Shown here in pieces: positions 1 to 6,238 of a stretch of DNA of 6,443 bases; within the stretch, counting starts at the first letter, position 1; every line of letters starts with the position of its first letter. Origin of the DNA: Methyloprofundus sp. (GTDB lineage: Bacteria > Pseudomonadota > Gammaproteobacteria > Methylococcales > Methylomonadaceae); assembly GCA_030619185.1 (NCBI GenBank), contig JAUXBW010000132.1, positions 1 through 6,443 of the forward strand. Reading direction: 5' to 3'. Position numbers and translations under genes: made by a program. The notes under the pieces were generated by a model. It was not told where the DNA came from. It was given only the letters and a program-made list of their open reading frames with translations, and ran no database searches.

Positions 1-171
1 ATCTCGCTGTGACTCCAGGGTAAGACCAAAAAAAGTTTTTGATGCTTCAAGACCTTCCCCACGAGCATTATTAATTACCGTGGAGCCAGTTGCACCATAT
101 TCACGAGATGTCTCCAGAACCAGATCGGTTTTATCATCTTCTACAAAAGCAATAATCAGTTTGAAATGCAT
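1..171 (-). CDS. P-II-like signalling protein, partial (C-terminus beyond the window edge)
   Basis: The 57 visible codons run from an ATG at 171 off the left edge with no stop. The start is supported by GGAG at 179-182, 7 nt upstream. The protein begins MHFKLIIAFVEDDKTD, a ferredoxin-like beta strand then helix typical of the P-II superfamily. It continues with GATGSTVINNARGEG, which matches the P-II position before the T-loop (compare GITGMTV...GFG in GlnB). P-II proteins are about 100-112 residues long, so roughly half is seen. Family members are cytoplasmic trimers that sense nucleotides or other small effectors and bind target proteins, often membrane transporters. The segment after GARGEG-like residues lacks the classical GlnB T-loop sequence with its uridylylated Tyr, so this looks like a P-II-like branch rather than GlnB/GlnK. 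The gene lies 13 bp downstream of two DUF1538 genes in the same operon, so they are its likely partners (inference). Confidence 0.8.
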   Translation of the reverse strand, partial: MHFKLIIAFVEDDKTDLVLETSREYGATGSTVINNARGEGLEASKTFFGLTLESQRD

Positions 172-184
172 TAATCTACTCCAT

Positions 185-964
185 TTATTTTGATTGTTTT
201 TGACTTCGACGGCTATTCCAGTCAGCAATTTGCGCATATCCCAGCACTGCAATAATAGGAAATAAGCTGGCAAATGCAATCAGGCCGAAGCCATCGAGTA
301 ATGGGTTGCGTCCTGGAACCGTCGAAGCCAGACCTAGCCCAAGTGCTGTCACTAACGGCACAGTTACAGTTGATGTGGTTACGCCACCTGAGTCATAGGC
401 TAAGCCGATGATCATTTTAGGTGCAAAGAATGTTTGTATAATAACAATAACATAGCCGACTATAATAAAAATATACAGTTCAGTGCCAGAAACGATGCGG
501 TAAGCACCTAAAGCAATGCCAAAAGCAACTCCAACTGAGACGGCCAGTCTTAAACCCAATGCATGAATCGCGCCACCGGAAATTTCCTGCGCCTTGATGG
601 CAACGGCAATCAAGGCTGGCTCAGCCAGTGTGGTTGCAAAGCCGATACTGGCGGCAAAGATATATACCCAGTAATAAGCCTGCCAGGGAACATTGCTTTG
701 TGAAGCATTTATGTTTAAAAATTCAGGGGCTGTTAGCTGTTTTGCCATCAATTCGCCAATGGGGAATAACGCCATTTCTAGCCCTTGCAAAAACAGGGCA
801 ATCCCTAACAATACGTAAAAAAAACCAACGAATATTTTTTTAGGCTGGTGTATAGGTTTACGGATAATGAGTATTTGAAAGCCAATAATAATGGCTGCAA
901 TCGGCATAACATCCCGGAATGTCCCTAGCAGGGTTTGCCAAAAAGACAGTAACCACTCAATCAT
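185..964 (-). CDS. DUF1538 family membrane protein, second paralogue
   Basis: This 259-residue, strongly hydrophobic protein has about seven membrane segments, roughly at residues 18-36, 44-64, 98-124, 136-157, 162-182, 195-214 and 222-245. Family-type motifs are FPIGE near 67-71, [13 protein letters not shown] at 110-122, [20 protein letters not shown] at 190-209 and [17 protein letters not shown] at 218-234. The last two blocks are nearly identical to those of the upstream paralogue. The function of DUF1538 is not established. The conserved polar and Pro-rich stretches inside hydrophobic segments (TT...P) resemble unwound or re-entrant transporter helices, so a transport role is plausible but inferred. 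The start codon overlaps the stop of the upstream gene in an ATGA arrangement, which suggests translational coupling and perhaps a fixed stoichiometry. The C-terminus is basic and hydrophilic (RRSQKQSK). A longer soluble insert at residues 73-97 distinguishes it from the paralogue. Confidence 0.85.
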   Translation of the reverse strand: MIEWLLSFWQTLLGTFRDVMPIAAIIIGFQILIIRKPIHQPKKIFVGFFYVLLGIALFLQGLEMALFPIGELMAKQLTAPEFLNINASQSNVPWQAYYWVYIFAASIGFATTLAEPALIAVAIKAQEISGGAIHALGLRLAVSVGVAFGIALGAYRIVSGTELYIFIIVGYVIVIIQTFFAPKMIIGLAYDSGGVTTSTVTVPLVTALGLGLASTVPGRNPLLDGFGLIAFASLFPIIAVLGYAQIADWNSRRSQKQSK

Positions 965-1689
965 AGTATCATTCCGTAGGCCATCACAAAGATCATCGGG
1001 GTGAGTGACGCAAAAGCAATCAAGCCAAAGCCATCCAGCATCGGGTTGCGCCCTTTTATTGCAGAAGCAAGTCCAACACCTAAAGCGGTTACCAGAGGGA
1101 CGGTAATGGTTGAGGTTGTTACCCCGCCGGAATCATAGGCGATGCCGATAATTTCTTTAGGCGCGAAAATGGTCATGATAACAATGCCGACATAACCCGA
1201 AATAACCAGATAATGTAAAGGCCAGCCTTTAATAATACGAATGACACCGATAAAAATTGCAAACCCCACGGCTAACGCGACGGTTAAACGCAGGCCAAAT
1301 GCATAATCTGCCTTTGCTGCTGCAGTATTACTGATCATGCCACCCCTGGCTGCAATAGTAGCTGCCTCATCAGCAACGGCTATGAGTGCGGGTTCCGCAA
1401 CAGTGGTGCCAAAGCCGAGTGAAAATGCAAAAGCAAGTAACCAGAACAGGCTGCCTTTACGGGCAAAGTCAAATGCCATTGCTTCTCCTATAGGGAAAAG
1501 ACTTTGTTCCAGGCCCTCGATAAAAAAAGTCAGGCCCAAGACGACTAATAACATACCGAAAATTAAATCAGCTACATCTGGAATAGGCTGGCGGATTACC
1601 AGTATCTGAAAAACCAGGACGACCAGCAAAATAGGCAGCAGGTCAATAAAACTACTAATCAGCTGTTTTAAGAAACGGTTTTTTATCAT
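961..1689 (-). CDS. DUF1538 family membrane protein, first paralogue
   Basis: This 242-residue integral membrane protein is the first gene of the leftward operon. Hydrophobic segments lie roughly at residues 11-32, 42-60, 81-106, 130-152, 158-176, 193-210 and 219-241. Motifs shared with the downstream paralogue are FPIGE (65-69), [14 protein letters not shown] (93-106), [20 protein letters not shown] (185-204) and [17 protein letters not shown] (213-229). The stop overlaps the next start by 4 bp. Some DUF1538 proteins are, from memory, long forms with two copies, so the tandem pair here may act as the two halves of one unit (inference). The Shine-Dalgarno sequence before the start is weak, and a four-codon ORF (ATG ACT CTA TAA) overlaps the start region. 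The family is recognised with good confidence, but the substrate is unknown. Confidence 0.85.
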   Translation of the reverse strand: MIKNRFLKQLISSFIDLLPILLVVLVFQILVIRQPIPDVADLIFGMLLVVLGLTFFIEGLEQSLFPIGEAMAFDFARKGSLFWLLAFAFSLGFGTTVAEPALIAVADEAATIAARGGMISNTAAAKADYAFGLRLTVALAVGFAIFIGVIRIIKGWPLHYLVISGYVGIVIMTIFAPKEIIGIAYDSGGVTTSTITVPLVTALGVGLASAIKGRNPMLDGFGLIAFASLTPMIFVMAYGMIL

Positions 1690-1710
1690 TATAGAGTCAT
1701 TGGCTCAAGT

Positions 1711-1740
1711 ATTGATATTGTTATCAATATGAATATTGAT
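1711..1740. promoter_or_regulatory. Operator-like ladder of three alternating ATTGAT half-sites
   Basis: ATTGAT (1711-1716), ATCAAT (1723-1728) and ATTGAT (1735-1740) alternate in orientation, with centres exactly 12 bp apart. The right pair forms a perfect dyad, ATCAATAT-GA-ATATTGAT (1723-1740). The left pair forms ATTGATA-TTGT-TATCAAT (1711-1728). The block begins 22 bp upstream of the first DUF1538 start, inside the probable leftward promoter or leader, and also lies upstream of the TRAP gene. The arrangement suits a dimeric regulator binding side by side. It resembles a Fur box only loosely, so the regulator is not named. Confidence 0.45.
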
Positions 1741-1863
1741 TATCCTGTAAAAAAAGCCGTATGGGTATGTTTTTAATTATTTTTAATTACAAGCTAAGGG
1801 AAATGGAAATAATTAATTATCCAACGTGTTAACTCATAAGTTACCTCTAATAAGGGGGTTAAC

Positions 1864-1929
1864 AGGATGTGCTGACGATAGGAAACGCATCAATCATCGA
1901 AAGATGCGCTTCGTTCCTCAGCACATCCT
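1864..1929. repeat. Imperfect palindromic repeat (degenerate REP-pair-like element)
   Basis: The outer arms are a perfect 12-bp inverted repeat: AGGATGTGCTGA at 1864-1875 and its complement at 1918-1929. Inner arms GGAAACGCATC (1881-1891) and GATGCGCTTCGTTCC (1903-1917) also pair, apart from a 4-nt difference. The central loop is about 11 nt. The outline (GGATG...GCGCAT) resembles the right arm of the repeat at 3177-3287, but the flanking GTAG tetranucleotide is not intact here. The element lies in the untranslated leader of the TRAP gene, where it could fold into a long RNA hairpin. Confidence 0.75.
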
Positions 1930-2065
1930 ATACTATACCTCTCCCTTTATGTGGTATGAGAGGCTGGGACGATATTTAATCTGGATGATTTTTTTTATTC
2001 CTTACTTGCAGAGATCAAAAAGGAAAATCAGGATAATTCAGGTAGAATATTGCAAACAAAAAAAC

Positions 2066-2069
2066 AGGA
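2066..2069 (+). promoter_or_regulatory. Ribosome binding site that fixes the TRAP protein start
   Basis: AGGA lies 8 nt before the ATG at 2078. It supports that start over the upstream in-frame ATG at 1826, which would bury the twin-arginine signal inside the protein. Confidence 0.7.
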
Positions 2070-2077
2070 TAGGCCAT

Positions 2078-3163
2078 ATGAAAAGACGTGATTTTATTAA
2101 TAAGGCGGGTGTGGGGGCAATTGCAGCGGGTGGCGTATTAGTCGCACCCAGTGTTGTTCATGCCAAAGCGCAGTTTAAATGGAAGATGGTTACCTCATGG
2201 CCGAAGAATTTCCCTGGCTTAGGTGTGGGAGCAAACCAGCTGGCCCAGATGATTAATGAGATGAGTGGCGGGCGTATTAAGGTGAAGGTATACGGTGCCA
2301 ATGAATTAGTGCCAGCTTTTGAGGTTTTTGATGCGGTTTCTAAGGGGACAGCACAAATGGGGCATTCTGGTGCTTATTACTGGAAAGGCAAGAATGAGGC
2401 AACGCAGTTTTTTTCTTCTGTACCATTTGGTTTAACGGCCCAGGAAATGAATGCCTGGTTATATTATGGTGGCGGTATGGGTTTATGGCGCGAACTATAT
2501 GAACCCTTTAATTTGATTCCGGCAGCAGCAGGTAATTCAGGCGTGCAGATGGCGGGCTGGTTTAATCGCGAAATAAAAACGGTTGATGATTTAAAAGGGC
2601 TAAAAATGCGTATCCCTGGTTTAGGTGGGGAAGTGTTGCGTAGAGCCGGGGGAACGACCGTGAATATGCCGGGTGGTGAACTGTTTACGTCTTTGCAGTC
2701 AGGCGCATTAGACGCGACGGAATGGGTCGGGCCCTATAATGACTTGGCGTTTGGTTTTTATAAGGTAGCGAAATATTACTATTATCCAGGCTGGCATGAA
2801 CCAGGTTCCACGATGGAAGCAATGATCAATAAGCCGGCTTTTAATGCGTTACCCGCTGATTTACAGAGTATTGTTCTGGCAGCTTGTAAAGCAGCCAATA
2901 TGGATATGCTATCTGATTATATGGCGAAAAATAATCAGGCACTGGATACTTTGGTGAATAAACACGGGGTTAAGCTAATGCCATTGCCCGACGATGTGTT
3001 GCGGAAATTAAAACAGCTTTCTGAAGAAGTGGTGCTGGAAGTGGCGAATAAAGACCCGTTGGCGAAGAAAATTTATACTTCATTTAATCAATTCAGAGCG
3101 CAGGTCTCCAACTGGAGTACTTTGTCCGAGCAGGCTTTTTTAAAGGCGAGGGCCTTAGTGTAA
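2078..3163 (+). CDS. TRAP transporter solute-binding protein, TakP-like (2-oxoacid type)
   Basis: This 361-residue protein is a periplasmic binding component of a tripartite ATP-independent transporter. It begins MKRRDFINKAGVGAIAAGG, a twin-arginine (Tat) signal with R3-R4, a hydrophobic core to about residue 24 and likely cleavage after VVHA (A29). The mature part closely follows Rhodobacter TakP by recall: WKMVTSWPKNFPG (35-47), ELVPAFEVFDAVSKG (76-90), GNSGVQMAGWFNREI (152-166), GLKMRIPGLGGEVL (174-187), LDATEWVGPYND (211-222) and KYYYYPGWHEPG (232-243). In TakP the GVQM and TEWVG regions line the pocket that binds a 2-oxoacid (such as pyruvate) with a cation, so a small keto- or monocarboxylate is the likely ligand (inference). 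Length is normal for the family. No DctQ or DctM membrane subunit is in the window: the left neighbours are divergent and edd follows 233 bp later. Confidence 0.9.
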   Translation: MKRRDFINKAGVGAIAAGGVLVAPSVVHAKAQFKWKMVTSWPKNFPGLGVGANQLAQMINEMSGGRIKVKVYGANELVPAFEVFDAVSKGTAQMGHSGAYYWKGKNEATQFFSSVPFGLTAQEMNAWLYYGGGMGLWRELYEPFNLIPAAAGNSGVQMAGWFNREIKTVDDLKGLKMRIPGLGGEVLRRAGGTTVNMPGGELFTSLQSGALDATEWVGPYNDLAFGFYKVAKYYYYPGWHEPGSTMEAMINKPAFNALPADLQSIVLAACKAANMDMLSDYMAKNNQALDTLVNKHGVKLMPLPDDVLRKLKQLSEEVVLEVANKDPLAKKIYTSFNQFRAQVSNWSTLSEQAFLKARALV

Positions 3164-3176
3164 TTTACAAAAGAAC

Positions 3177-3287
3177 GTAGCTTGGATGAGCTTATCAAGC
3201 GTAGCGCGATAACGAAATCCGCCTATGTCTTAACATCTGCTTATTTGACTGCACTATGACGGAATGCGCTACGCTTTTCCATCCTAC
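3177..3287. repeat. REP-type inverted pair (BIME-like), copy 1 of the family also at 6021-6163
   Basis: The left unit (3177-3221) starts GTAG and folds into a hairpin: GGAT with ATCC, TTATC with GATAA, GC with GC, loop GTA. The right unit (3260-3287, read on the minus strand) also starts GTAG and folds as GGAA/TTCC and GCG/CGC with loop TAG. A 38-bp spacer separates them. The GTAG tetranucleotide 5' of an imperfect hairpin, with two units inverted, is the known REP/BIME architecture. The left unit matches the left unit at 6021-6065 at 35 of 45 positions without gaps. It starts 13 bp after the TRAP stop and may serve as its terminator. Confidence 0.75.
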
Positions 3288-3299
3288 AAGTTGCCGTGG

Positions 3300-3328
3300 T
3301 TTTTGTTGTTACATTGTTGCTGTATAAT
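3300..3328 (+). promoter_or_regulatory. Candidate promoter of edd
   Basis: A perfect TATAAT lies at 3323-3328. The hexamer 17 bp upstream is poor (TTTTTG, 3300-3305), so activation by a regulator is possible. Transcription from about 3335 would give a leader of roughly 60 nt before the edd ATG. The site lies just beyond the REP pair, 36 bp past its end. Confidence 0.45.
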
Positions 3329-3383
3329 GGCGCGATTAGAATGTGGTATGGTTTTTATTTGTCACGTTTAAAGTAACTTTTGT

Positions 3384-3387
3384 GGAA
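3384..3387 (+). promoter_or_regulatory. Ribosome binding site favouring the ATG at 3397 for edd
   Basis: GGAA lies 9 nt before the ATG at 3397. The upstream in-frame ATG at 3343 has no Shine-Dalgarno sequence and would add 18 residues unlike any Edd N-terminus. Confidence 0.55.
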
Positions 3388-3396
3388 AAGAATAAT

Positions 3397-5250
3397 ATGC
3401 ATGCAGTCGTAGAAAAAGTCACGCAGCAAATCATTGAGCGTAGCCATGTGGTACGTACGCTTTACTTAAAGCACATTGATAAGGCGGCTGAACAAGGTTC
3501 ACACAGGGCAACGCTGGCGTGTGGTAACCTGGCACATGGTTTTGCTGCATGTAATACCAGTGATAAAGCTGATTTAGCGAGTGATAAGAAGCCAAATATT
3601 GCGATTATCACTTCATATAATGATATGTTATCTGCGCATGAGCCTTATAAAGATTCTCCAGATTTAATTAAGGCAGCGATAAAAGCAGCCGGTGGTGTTG
3701 CTCAGGTTGCTGGTGGGGTGCCTGCGATGTGTGATGGTGTGACGCAAGGTCAACCAGGCATGGAGTTGTCACTGTTTAGTCGTGACGTGATTGCAATGTC
3801 GACGGCGATCAGCTTAAGCCATAATATGTTTGATGGTGGCCTCTATCTAGGGGTTTGTGACAAGATTGTCCCCGGTTTATTATTGGGTGCATTGAGTTTT
3901 GGTCATTTGCCCGCTGTTTTTGTTCCTTCTGGCCCCATGCCTAGTGGTATCACTAATAAAGAAAAGGCGCGCACCCGACAAAAATATGCCGAAGGTAAAA
4001 TTGGTCGTAAAGAACTATTAGAGTCTGAATCTAAATCGTATCATAGCCCGGGTACCTGTACTTTCTACGGGACTGCTAATAGCAATCAGATGATGGTTGA
4101 GATTATGGGCTTGCACCTTCCGGGGAGTTCGTTTATCAATCCTTACACGCCATTACGTGATGAGCTGACTAAAGCAGCGGCTACGCAAGTTTTGAAGTTC
4201 ACTGCAATGGGGGGTGATTATCGTCCTTTAGGCCGGATGATTGATGAAAAAGCGATTGTCAATGCGATTGTGGGTTTATTGGCTACGGGTGGGTCTACGA
4301 ATCATACAATGCATATCGTTGCCATTGCACGCGCGGCAGGTATTGAAGTTAACTGGGATGATTTTAATGAATTGTCGCATGTAATACCCTTATTAACTAA
4401 AGTTTACCCGAATGGCCCTGCGGATATTAACCATTTCCAGGCGGCGGGCGGTATGAGTGTCTTAATCGCTGAATTATTAAGAGGTGGTTTTTTACACGAG
4501 GATGTTTTAACCGTTGGCGATAAGCGCGGAATGGCGGGTTATTCTCAAGAGCCAAAACTGGATAAGGGACAATTACTTTGGCAAGAAGGGCCTGAGGCCT
4601 CTTTGGATACTGAGGTGATTGGCTCCTTAGAACAACCTTTTGCTGTGGGTGGTGGATTGCATGTCATGCATGGTAATTTAGGGCGTGGTATTTCCAAAGT
4701 CTCCGCCGTTTCTGAAGAACATCAAGTGGTTGAGGCTCCTGCTATTGTATTTGATGACCAGAATGATGTGGTAGCAGCGTTTCACCGTGGTGAGCTGGAG
4801 CGTGATTTTATTATTGTGCTACGTTTTCAGGGGCCTAAATCAAACGGTATGCCCGAATTGCATAAATTAACGCCGCTATTAGGTTTGCTGCAAGATAAAG
4901 GGTTCAAAGTTGCGATTGTCACCGATGGACGTATGTCAGGCGCATCAGGAAAAGTTCCTTCAGCGATTCATATGTGCCCCGAGTGTGAAGATGGCGGCCC
5001 GTTGGCTAAGGTACGTACGGGTGATATCATTAACTTGAACACGCAGACGGGTGAAGTCAATGCATTAGTCGATGCCGCTGAATTTAAAGCACGTAAACCT
5101 GAACCTAACAGTGCGCAGGATCATCACTGGGGAATGGGAAGAGAAATGTTTGGAGCCTTCCGCGTCGGTGCCTCATCCGCTGAAACAGGTGCAACTAATT
5201 TATTTGATGAAGATAACCTGTTTTGTCGCGTGAACCAGAACAACACATAA
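3397..5250 (+). CDS. edd: Phosphogluconate dehydratase (6-phosphogluconate dehydratase)
   Basis: This cytoplasmic enzyme removes water from 6-phospho-D-gluconate to give 2-keto-3-deoxy-6-phosphogluconate (KDPG), the first committed step of the Entner-Doudoroff pathway. The 617 residues align along their whole length with E. coli Edd (603, by recall). IlvD/Edd signatures are [12 protein letters not shown] (41-52), [12 protein letters not shown] (73-84), [13 protein letters not shown] (106-118), [10 protein letters not shown] (151-160), [15 protein letters not shown] (218-232), [11 protein letters not shown] (296-306), [14 protein letters not shown] (339-352) and [17 protein letters not shown] (509-525). 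C154 and C221 correspond to the iron-sulfur ligands of Edd, and C112 is a further conserved Cys. Compared with E. coli there is an extra CPEC at 527-530 and a C-terminal tail of about 13 residues. eda follows 126 bp downstream, so co-transcription is likely although a REP pair lies between them. Confidence 0.97.
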   Translation: MHAVVEKVTQQIIERSHVVRTLYLKHIDKAAEQGSHRATLACGNLAHGFAACNTSDKADLASDKKPNIAIITSYNDMLSAHEPYKDSPDLIKAAIKAAGGVAQVAGGVPAMCDGVTQGQPGMELSLFSRDVIAMSTAISLSHNMFDGGLYLGVCDKIVPGLLLGALSFGHLPAVFVPSGPMPSGITNKEKARTRQKYAEGKIGRKELLESESKSYHSPGTCTFYGTANSNQMMVEIMGLHLPGSSFINPYTPLRDELTKAAATQVLKFTAMGGDYRPLGRMIDEKAIVNAIVGLLATGGSTNHTMHIVAIARAAGIEVNWDDFNELSHVIPLLTKVYPNGPADINHFQAAGGMSVLIAELLRGGFLHEDVLTVGDKRGMAGYSQEPKLDKGQLLWQEGPEASLDTEVIGSLEQPFAVGGGLHVMHGNLGRGISKVSAVSEEHQVVEAPAIVFDDQNDVVAAFHRGELERDFIIVLRFQGPKSNGMPELHKLTPLLGLLQDKGFKVAIVTDGRMSGASGKVPSAIHMCPECEDGGPLAKVRTGDIINLNTQTGEVNALVDAAEFKARKPEPNSAQDHHWGMGREMFGAFRVGASSAETGATNLFDEDNLFCRVNQNNT

Positions 5251-5292
5251 ACAGTAGTAATTAGGCACCTCGGATATGCCTTAATAAAAAGG

Positions 5293-5358
5293 GTAGGGCG
5301 TGGCTTTAGCCCGCCTTTTGCGATGAATGAGGATTGGCGGGCTAAAGCCACGCCCTAC
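5293..5358. repeat. Canonical REP inverted pair (BIME) between edd and eda
   Basis: Two 23-bp arms (5293-5315 and 5336-5358) are perfect reverse complements separated by a 20-bp spacer. Each arm reads GTAG followed by a hairpin: GGCG, bulged T, GGCT, loop TT, AGCC, CGCC. That is a GTAG tetranucleotide plus an 8-bp stem with a single bulge, as in known REP units. Perfect identity of the arms suggests recent arrival or conversion. On RNA the whole can form one long hairpin that ends 18 nt before the eda start codon and may affect eda expression or edd mRNA stability. Confidence 0.88.
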
Positions 5359-5376
5359 TTTAAATAAAAAAACAAT

Positions 5377-6024
5377 ATGACACAAAATAACTGGAAAGTT
5401 CAACCTTCTGAAGTTTTAAATGCCTCACCTGTCATGCCGGTCATGGTTATTCAAGATGCGGCAGATGCAGTACCTTTAGCGAGAGCTTTAATGGCGGGTG
5501 GTATTAAGGTATTGGAAATTACTTTACGCACAGAGGCGGCAATGGACTCTATTAAGGCCATTAGCCAGGAGGTTGAAGGTGCATATGTCGGTGCGGGAAC
5601 CATTACGACACCCGAACAATTACAGGCGGTTGCAGAGGCAGGTGCGGTATTTGCCATCAGTCCGGGCTTAACTCCAAAACTGTTAGCGGCAGCTAATCAA
5701 AGTGAGATTGCCTTAATTCCTGGGATTGCTTCGGTTTCGGAACTGATGTTAGGCATGGAATATGGTCTGGATCATTTTAAATTCTTTCCGGCAGAAGCGG
5801 CGGGTGGCATTCCTATGTTAAAGGGGATTGCAGGACCTATTCCGCAAATTACTTTTTGTCCTACGGGAGGTATTTCGCCTGGCAATTATAATGATTATCT
5901 GGCGCTTAAAAATGTTGCTTGTGTGGGAGGCTCTTGGTTAGTACCCGCCGATGCAGTTAAAAATAAAGATTGGGATGCAGTGACAGCCTTGGCTAAAGAA
6001 GCCGTAGCTAACGCTAAAACGTAG
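5377..6024 (+). CDS. eda: KDPG aldolase (2-dehydro-3-deoxy-phosphogluconate aldolase)
   Basis: This cytoplasmic class I aldolase splits KDPG into pyruvate and glyceraldehyde 3-phosphate and completes the Entner-Doudoroff pathway. The 215 residues match E. coli Eda throughout, including the N-terminus ([11 protein letters not shown]), which fixes the start. Visible TIM-barrel motifs are [13 protein letters not shown] (41-53, catalytic E47 and phosphate or substrate R51), GAGTI (72-76), AISPGLTP (93-100), [18 protein letters not shown] (113-130), [12 protein letters not shown] (133-144, Schiff-base K135), [11 protein letters not shown] (161-171, T163) and GGSWLVP (184-190). No Shine-Dalgarno sequence is visible: the 18 nt before the ATG are A/T-rich and directly follow a REP pair. 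The stop codon TAG (6022-6024) lies inside the GTAG end of the next repeat, after the usual family C-terminus. Translation may depend on coupling or on an unstructured A-rich leader (inference). Confidence 0.97.
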   Translation: MTQNNWKVQPSEVLNASPVMPVMVIQDAADAVPLARALMAGGIKVLEITLRTEAAMDSIKAISQEVEGAYVGAGTITTPEQLQAVAEAGAVFAISPGLTPKLLAAANQSEIALIPGIASVSELMLGMEYGLDHFKFFPAEAAGGIPMLKGIAGPIPQITFCPTGGISPGNYNDYLALKNVACVGGSWLVPADAVKNKDWDAVTALAKEAVANAKT

Positions 6025-6163
6025 GCTGGATTAGCTTATTTTGCGAAGCAAGATAACGTAATCCGGCATTTTAGTAGACTGTCAGATATAGTTACTTGGC
6101 ATCTCAAGGATTGTCGGATAACGTTTTTTAATGCTGCGCAATAAAAAAGCTAATCCAACCTAC
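6021..6163. repeat. REP-type inverted pair (BIME-like), copy 2, overlapping the eda stop codon
   Basis: The left unit (6021-6065) is GTAG plus a long hairpin: GGATTA with TAATCC and TTATTTTGC with GCAAGATAA, around the loop in GCGAAGC, a sequence known to make a very stable DNA mini-hairpin. The right unit (6115-6163, minus strand) starts GTAGGTTGGATTAGC and folds in the same way around GCGCAGC. A spacer of about 49 bp carries no clear structure. The ends of the two units pair (CGTAGG-TGGATTAGCTT) apart from one base. The T-rich right hairpin could act as a terminator for eda. The left unit is 35/45 identical to that at 3177-3221. Confidence 0.8.
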
Positions 6164-6179
6164 GCAGGCGCATTAATGT

Positions 6180-6200
6180 TTCTCATACAGAGCATGAGAA
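6180..6200. promoter_or_regulatory. Operator-like inverted repeat upstream of aceE
   Basis: TTCTCAT (6180-6186) and ATGAGAA (6194-6200) are perfect 7-bp arms with a 7-nt spacer, lying 62 bp before the aceE start. This is a common size for a dimeric regulator site. It does not resemble the E. coli PdhR operator (ATTGGT...ACCAAT). No regulator is assigned. Confidence 0.35.
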
Positions 6201-6221
6201 CAACACTATAGAAGTTTTAAA

Positions 6222-6238
6222 GTGCTGTATAACGGCAC
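6222..6238 (+). promoter_or_regulatory. Short stem-loop in the aceE leader, overlapping a -10-like TATAAC
   Basis: GTGCTGT (6222-6228) pairs with ACGGCAC (6232-6238), with one T-G wobble, around loop ATA. It ends 13 nt before the AGGAG of aceE. The same segment contains TATAAC (6228-6233), which could be a -10 element, but no matching -35 is seen. The two readings exclude one another. Confidence 0.3.

Larger units (their letters stand above)
1690..2077. other. Divergent intergenic region between the DUF1538 operon and the TRAP gene
   Basis: This 388-bp gap separates two divergent transcription units. It holds an AT-rich set of alternating half-sites (1711-1740) and a palindromic repeat (1864-1929). 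A further 6-bp inverted repeat, CCTCTC at 1938-1943 with GAGAGG at 1958-1963, lies in the TRAP leader. An open frame from 1826 runs in phase into the TRAP gene, but it translates the repeat and has no family likeness, so I treat it as non-coding. A possible rightward promoter is TTGTTA (1718-1723), 17 bp, TATCCT (1741-1746). It is only a partial match. Confidence 0.6.

Noticed and set aside
628..843. Plus-strand open frame of 71 codons inside the second DUF1538 gene
   Set aside because: It is antisense to a conserved membrane protein and its translation shows no family features.
1337..1609. Plus-strand open frame of 90 codons inside the first DUF1538 gene
   Set aside because: It is a shadow of the opposite strand, with a low-complexity Ala/Ser/Lys/Pro translation and no supporting context.
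1711..1740. Fur box
   Set aside because: Only about half of the positions match the 19-bp consensus by hand, and the alternating ATTGAT pattern explains the block better.
3177..3287. Possible small RNA or CRISPR-like repeat
   Set aside because: The structure is one inverted pair with GTAG ends, not a regularly spaced array, and REP architecture explains it.
3343..3396. Upstream start of edd adding 18 residues
   Set aside because: There is no ribosome binding site, the added sequence is unlike Edd N-termini, and the ATG at 3397 has a usable site and good alignment.
5124..5351. Minus-strand open frame of 75 codons across the edd end and the REP pair
   Set aside because: It is made of edd antisense plus the palindrome; its GLKPRPT stretch is simply the translated repeat.
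5451..5657. Minus-strand open frame of 68 codons inside eda
   Set aside because: It is antisense to a fully conserved enzyme and has no independent signal.
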